Below, in pieces: positions 5,525-6,341 of a stretch of 6,341 nucleotides of DNA. Position 1 is the first letter of the stretch. Each line of letters begins with the position of its first letter. The DNA is taken from the NCBI GenBank assembly GCA_023128455.1, contig JAGMDW010000112.1, positions 1-6,341 on the forward strand, written 5' to 3'. Source of the stretch: Desulfurellaceae bacterium (lineage in GTDB: Bacteria; Campylobacterota_A; Desulfurellia; JAGGSF01). The notes under the pieces are model-generated. The model had not been told where the DNA came from. It did not search any database and saw nothing but the letters and a program-made list of their open reading frames with translations. Position numbers and translations under genes: made by a program.

Positions 5525-6264
5525 GATTCGGTTATCTCATTCAACACAGCATGGGCAAATTCTTCTATATCTGTGCGAAAAACAAAAAGAGCATATCTAT
5601 CCATAGGTGTAGGGTCTTTATTAACAATAATCAACTTACCTTTATTTTCAATAGTATACAGCGGCAATTGAGCGACAGGATAAACAATAAGTGTTGAACC
5701 TAAAACGATCATTAACTCTGCTTCGCCCGCCCAACGGCTGGCTTTTTCCATTTCTTTTACTGCTTCGCCAAAGAAAACAACATCTGGCTTGATCAGTCCT
5801 CCACACTCGCACCGCGGCACCTCACCCTTCATAATTATCTCTTTAATCTCATCATAGCTATACCTCTTACCACAAGAGGTGCAATAAAATTTCCACATAG
5901 AGCCGTGAATCTCTATAACATTTTTACTGCCCGCTTTTTGATGCAGTCCATCGATATTCTGAGTAATAATACCCTTTAAATATTTCATTTTTTCCAGTTT
6001 TGCCAGAAGTTTGTGCCCTGTTGTGGGTTGAGCATCGTGGAGTGCAGGCAGGAGTTCCATTGTAAAATGATAGAAATACTCAGGATGAGTCTGAAAATAG
6101 GTTATGTCGAATATTTTATCTGCTGATACGCCTTTCGTTTTATAAATACCTTTATCGCCCCTAAAATCAGGAATGCCAGCCTTGGTGGATATACCAGCAC
6201 CTGTTAAAGCAATGATATTGTGATGAGATTTAATAACCTGTATCAGCTGATTTACCTTTTCCAC
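5521..6264 (-). CDS. cobB: NAD-dependent protein deacylase, Sir2 family (class U type)
   Basis: Sirtuins remove acetyl groups from lysine using NAD+, giving nicotinamide and O-acetyl-ADP-ribose; bacterial targets include acetyl-CoA synthetase. Visible motifs: GAGIST (22-27) and GIPDFRG (30-36) for NAD binding, TQNIDGLH (101-108), catalytic His120 in IHG, zinc cysteines C128 and C131 (CTSC) with C152 and C154 (CxC rather than CxxC), KPDVVFFGE (159-167), GSTLIVYP (189-196) and IVNKDPTPMD (213-222). The layout closely follows the Thermotoga maritima enzyme from memory, and the Tyr-x-x-Arg pair of desuccinylases is absent, so deacetylation is expected. The 247-aa length is normal. The start is GTG: an in-frame TGA 15 nt upstream leaves no alternative before the NAD motif, and there is no Shine-Dalgarno. 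The first gene of the minus-strand run, 42 bp before ftsH. Confidence 0.96.
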   Translation of the reverse strand: MEKVNQLIQVIKSHHNIIALTGAGISTKAGIPDFRGDKGIYKTKGVSADKIFDITYFQTHPEYFYHFTMELLPALHDAQPTTGHKLLAKLEKMKYLKGIITQNIDGLHQKAGSKNVIEIHGSMWKFYCTSCGKRYSYDEIKEIIMKGEVPRCECGGLIKPDVVFFGEAVKEMEKASRWAGEAELMIVLGSTLIVYPVAQLPLYTIENKGKLIIVNKDPTPMDRYALFVFRTDIEEFAHAVLNEITES

Positions 6265-6270
6265 AACTAT

Positions 6271-6299
6271 ATAAAATCAGAAATTGCATAATGTGTCAA
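6271..6299 (-). promoter_or_regulatory. sigma70-type promoter of cobB and probably the whole run
   Basis: On the minus strand: a perfect -35 TTGACA (6299-6294), a 17-bp spacer ending in the extended -10 dinucleotide TG (6279-6278), and TTTTAT (6276-6271, four of six matches). Counting seven bases from the -10 puts +1 at the G of the GTG start codon (6264), predicting a leaderless message. Confidence 0.55.
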
Positions 6300-6341
6300 G
6301 ACAAACGACAAAGTCATTTCCTTGCAATTGTCTACGACAAT
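6300..6341. repeat. GACAA motif cluster with a perfect dyad upstream of cobB
   Basis: ATTGTC (6327-6332), TAC, GACAAT (6336-6341) is a perfect 6-3-6 inverted repeat about 30 bp upstream of the cobB -35. Two more GACAA copies lie at 6300-6304 and 6307-6311, spaced 7 bp. This may be a regulator-binding array, but the dyad touches the window edge and I know no regulator with this exact site. Confidence 0.3.

Overview
The window is AT-rich and looks bacterial. It most likely comes from an uncultured or thermophile-like bacterium with an outer membrane. The sirtuin is of the class U type known from Thermotoga maritima, the dihydropteroate synthase is a long form with an extra N-terminal domain, and a secreted ORF near the left end starts like an outer-membrane porin. 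I cannot name a phylum from the sequence alone.

Right to left on the minus strand lies one compact gene run: sir2/cobB, ftsH, folP, dtd, miaA (6264 down to 1139). The spacings are 42 bp (cobB-ftsH), a 32-bp overlap (ftsH-folP), and two ATGA overlaps (folP-dtd, dtd-miaA), so co-transcription is likely. Products: an NAD-dependent protein deacylase, the membrane AAA+ zinc protease FtsH, the folate enzyme DHPS, a D-aminoacyl-tRNA deacylase and the tRNA A37 prenyltransferase. The run combines protein turnover, NAD and folate metabolism, and tRNA quality and modification. A near-consensus promoter sits directly in front of cobB, and a second one overlaps the cobB stop codon in front of ftsH.

On the plus strand, a near-consensus promoter at 341-368 with an imperfect palindrome over its -35 and spacer precedes two small genes in the same frame. 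One is a 73-codon secreted, porin-like N-terminal stub (376-597). The other is an unrecognised secreted protein of 184 aa (601-1155). The latter converges with miaA, and the two 3' ends overlap by 17 bp.

The left 375 bp hold no intact gene I can assert. They contain a probable broken small gene on the minus strand (156-290), a nested dyad at 98-165, and possibly the first 16 codons of a gene running off the left edge on the minus strand. The most unusual signals are two forced start codons without Shine-Dalgarno sites (376 plus, 6264 minus) that fall at the predicted +1 of good promoters, suggesting leaderless mRNAs; a perfect T TTA AAT slippery heptamer in the broken small gene; and a dyad within the ftsH promoter. 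I see no CRISPR array, tRNA, rRNA or insertion sequence.
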